Shown piece by piece: positions 39,687 through 41,820 of a stretch of DNA of 41,820 bases; within the stretch, counting starts at the first letter, position 1, and each line of letters begins with the position of its first letter. The position numbers and the translations under genes are program-made. Source of the DNA: DAOUTY01 sp964453665 (GTDB lineage: Bacteria; Chloroflexota; Dehalococcoidia; SZUA-161). The notes beneath the pieces are model-generated. The model had not been told where the DNA came from, searched no databases, and saw only the letters and a program-made list of their open reading frames with translations. Location: assembly GCA_964453665.1 (NCBI GenBank), contig CAYVQT010000029.1, forward strand, positions 1 to 41,820, written 5' to 3'.

Positions 39687-41285
39687 ATGTGTGGAATAGC
39701 AGGATGCTTTGGAACTGTGGATAATAATACTGTCAATCGCATGCTGGATGCATTGCCCCATCGGGGGCCGAATGACAGGGGAATCCACACCTTCAACGGT
39801 ACAATTTTCGGCCACACCAGGCTATCCATTGTCGATGTGGTCGGAGGCCATCAGCCGATCCTGGCCGATGGCGGGAGAGTGGGGATCATCTGCAACGGTG
39901 AAATCTATAACTTCTGGGACTTGAGAGAGAAACTCATCTCTAAGTATGAGTTTAAGACGAAATCGGATACTGAGACTATTCTTCATCTCTATCAGGAGAA
40001 GGGGCCCGAATGTGTAAAAGAGCTTGATGGGATGTTCGCCTTTGCCATCTTTGATGGAGATGATTTTATGTTGGCCCGGGATCCTATTGGGATTAAACCA
40101 CTCTACTACGGGTACGTAGGAGACAATCTCTATTTCACCTCTGAGCTGGGAGCCATGACACTCGCCGGTGTAGACGAGGTTCACGAATTCCCTGCCGGGC
40201 ACTACTACACCCCCAAAGAGGGATTTGTGCAATACTACCAGGTCCCGGAGATTCAAGACCATCTGCTGACAGATATAGAAGAGACCTGTGAGCTGATTCG
40301 AGAGACTTTCATTCGGGCAGTCAAGAAAAGGTTGTTGGCAGACAAGGAGGTCCACGTGGGCTCATTCTGCAGCGGTGGCCTGGACAGTAGCCTGGTAGCA
40401 GCCATCGCAGCAGACGAGATACCGCACCTTCACACCTTCGTGGTAGGCATGAGGGATGAAACCGGGGATGAGAGCGATGACCTTAAAGCTTCTCGCGTTG
40501 CAGCCGCTCATATCGGTTCAACTCATCATGAGTTGCACTTTACCGAGGAGGAATACTACGAGGCGCTGCCGACTGTTATCAGGAAACTGGAAAGCTATGA
40601 TCCTTCCCTCGTTCGTTGCGCGGTTCCCTGCTACTTTACCTGCAAGTTGGCCGCCGATTACGTGACGGTTGTGCTCACCGGAGAAGGCGCAGACGAGGTC
40701 TTCACAGGCTATCACTACATGAAGCACTATCCTATGGAGGTTCTTAATAAAGAGGCCAGGCGCTGCATTGGCAATCTTCACAATATCAACCTGCAACGCG
40801 CTGACAGAATGGGGATGCACTTTAGTCTTGAGTTAAGGGTGCCATTCCTGGACGTGGAAATGGTTGATCTCTCCATGAAGATACCCCCGGAACTTAAAAT
40901 CCGTGAGTCGGAATATGTCGGAGACAAGATAGAGAAATGGATTCTGCGCAAGGCATTTGAAGGTACGGGTTATCTCCCCGATGATATACTGTGGCGCTAC
41001 AAGGTCCAGTACACTCAAGGGGCAGGCTGTGAGGACCTTGGAGAGAAAGTGGCACATAGTGAGATGACTGAGGATGAGTACGAACGCATCAAAGCGGAAA
41101 ATCCCCAGGCGGTGCTCAATAGTCTGGAGGCTGCCTATTACTTCAAGATATTTCGGCAGTACCATCCCCAGGATTCAGTGCTTGGCTCTATTGGAATCTG
41201 GACCGGTTTCGATTTCGCGGAGGAGAGGGAACGCGTGCGCGGAACTATGGATGGCGATCTTAAACATGTACGTGAAGGAAGTTAG
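39687..41285 (+). CDS. asnB: Asparagine synthase (glutamine-hydrolysing)
   Basis: A 532-residue class II amidotransferase. After Met removal Cys2 (MCGIAGCFG) is the nucleophile; LPHRGPNDRG and the NGEIYN loop complete the glutaminase site. The synthetase domain has the PP-loop SGGLDS at residues 229-234 and LTGEGADEVFTGYHY. Length and order match short AsnB proteins of the bacterial/plant type. ATG follows GGAAGGGAG. It uses glutamine from the divergent glnA operon and ATP to make asparagine in the cytoplasm; it may share the regulator encoded just upstream. Confidence 0.94.
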   Translation: MCGIAGCFGTVDNNTVNRMLDALPHRGPNDRGIHTFNGTIFGHTRLSIVDVVGGHQPILADGGRVGIICNGEIYNFWDLREKLISKYEFKTKSDTETILHLYQEKGPECVKELDGMFAFAIFDGDDFMLARDPIGIKPLYYGYVGDNLYFTSELGAMTLAGVDEVHEFPAGHYYTPKEGFVQYYQVPEIQDHLLTDIEETCELIRETFIRAVKKRLLADKEVHVGSFCSGGLDSSLVAAIAADEIPHLHTFVVGMRDETGDESDDLKASRVAAAHIGSTHHELHFTEEEYYEALPTVIRKLESYDPSLVRCAVPCYFTCKLAADYVTVVLTGEGADEVFTGYHYMKHYPMEVLNKEARRCIGNLHNINLQRADRMGMHFSLELRVPFLDVEMVDLSMKIPPELKIRESEYVGDKIEKWILRKAFEGTGYLPDDILWRYKVQYTQGAGCEDLGEKVAHSEMTEDEYERIKAENPQAVLNSLEAAYYFKIFRQYHPQDSVLGSIGIWTGFDFAEERERVRGTMDGDLKHVREGS

Positions 41286-41455
41286 GATAAGGAAAAGATA
41301 GCATCAGACATTCTCCAATAGACAATGAATAGCAGTAGTGTCCGTGGCCGTAACCGGAGGGGATTCACATCCTTTCACATCTCTAACTCAGTCAGCTATT
41401 AAATTTGTCATTATTGCTGCTGGTAAATATGTAAAAGAAGGGAGGATATTGTAAT

Positions 41456-41743
41456 ATGATACGTGTTATAAATGAAAGAAGTCTGCTAAACGGAGAATTG
41501 GGTGACGTTGTGAGGTTGTTTTCTGAGGAAGCGAGAAGGGCAAGGGCTGCTGGTGGCTGTTTGTCGTACGAGATACTTCAATCGACGAGGGTCCATCATG
41601 TATGGTTAAGCTGCAGCACCTGGTCATCCAGTGATCACTGGAAATCATGGAAGACAAGTCAGTCCTGTAATGAGATCGAAGGCGAAATCAAATCTCATCT
41701 TCCTTTAACAGAGAAAGAGTCCGTCTTCACATGCATTCGCTGA
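41456..41743 (+). CDS. ABM-domain-like small protein
   Basis: A 95-residue protein of the dimeric ferredoxin-like (antibiotic biosynthesis monooxygenase) type, judging from VVRLFSEEARRARAAGGCLS, followed by an EILQSTRVHHVWLSCSTWSS strand pair and the SSDHWKSWKTS helix. Such proteins are often quinol or haem-related monooxygenases, but many are uncharacterised. GGGAGGATATTGTAAT precedes the ATG. It stands alone after asnB with no evident partner. Confidence 0.7.
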   Translation: MIRVINERSLLNGELGDVVRLFSEEARRARAAGGCLSYEILQSTRVHHVWLSCSTWSSSDHWKSWKTSQSCNEIEGEIKSHLPLTEKESVFTCIR

Positions 41744-41779
41744 GAATGGACACTAACGCATACCAATTTAATGTACAAA

Positions 41780-41820
41780 ACTTAAATCCCCGACCGTAAG
41801 GTCGAGGGATGAAGTTTTCC
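41780..41820. repeat. IS200/IS605-type terminal hairpin, right edge of window
   Basis: The same 17-nt hairpin core as at 25-41 occurs at 41788-41804, followed by AGGGATGAAG, as seen at the ends of TnpB-bearing IS200/IS605 elements. The window stops 16 nt later, so the element itself, if present, is outside. Confidence 0.55.

Overview
The window reads as a chromosome segment of an uncultured bacterium, most likely a Chloroflexota/Dehalococcoidia-type lineage. That placement is inference from gene content: gatC, an NDP-forming acyl-CoA synthetase and gatA in a row; an Lrp/AsnC regulator next to an aminotransferase; amtB-glnB-glnA; DUF5752/DUF5679 proteins. No 16S or ribosomal protein gene is present to settle it. 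Well-spaced TTGACA/TATAAT-like promoters, strong Shine-Dalgarno sites and an OmpR-type regulator argue for a bacterium, although several genes (a CDC48 ATPase, an L12/P1-like domain) have an archaeal flavour.

Layout. Positions 1-7103 are housekeeping genes: a 5'-truncated DUF6141 gene, a short-chain dehydrogenase, an unlisted 58-aa protein, gatC, an acyl-CoA synthetase alpha subunit, gatA, a DUF6504-like protein, an Lrp/AsnC regulator and a class I aminotransferase. A tRNA operon follows: Leu-CAG, Arg-GCG, Val-UAC.

Positions 7439-30481 look like two related cassettes integrated in tandem at the 3' part of tRNA-Val. The last 45 nt of the tRNA gene recur perfectly at 17014-17058. Both cassettes have matching left ends, matching right ends and a short repeated motif (CTCAGAAGNTC type) at conserved distances from the core. 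Cassette 1 (7.5-17.0 kb) carries a kinase-like phosphotransferase, a HAD hydrolase, a GT4 glycosyltransferase, two DUF5752 proteins, a CBS protein, Hsp20, GlgX and small zinc-ribbon proteins, so a carbohydrate/stress theme. Cassette 2 (17.06-30.48 kb) carries a complete but unusual gas vesicle cluster: gvpA, three coiled-coil proteins, gvpN, Hsp20/GvpH, a CDC48 AAA ATPase, gvpF/L, gvpG, a GvpA-like zinc-ribbon fusion, a winged-helix/partial-Hsp20 protein, a second GvpH, gvpK, a GvpF/L with an N-terminal archaeal L12/P1-like domain, a GvpA-like PH/GRAM fusion, gvpO, a zinc-ribbon protein and an unknown. No integrase is visible in either cassette.

Positions 30974-38352 are a minus-strand nitrogen operon, amtB-glnB-glnA-carA-carB. 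Its promoter region has phased GTAA repeats. Divergently placed are a frameshifted glutamate-synthase GXGXG fragment and an orphan OmpR-type regulator that lacks the phospho-acceptor Asp. asnB and a small ABM-like protein follow. The theme is ammonium uptake, glutamine synthesis and use of glutamine amide nitrogen.

The same 17-nt hairpin core of IS200/IS605 type lies at both extremes of the window.
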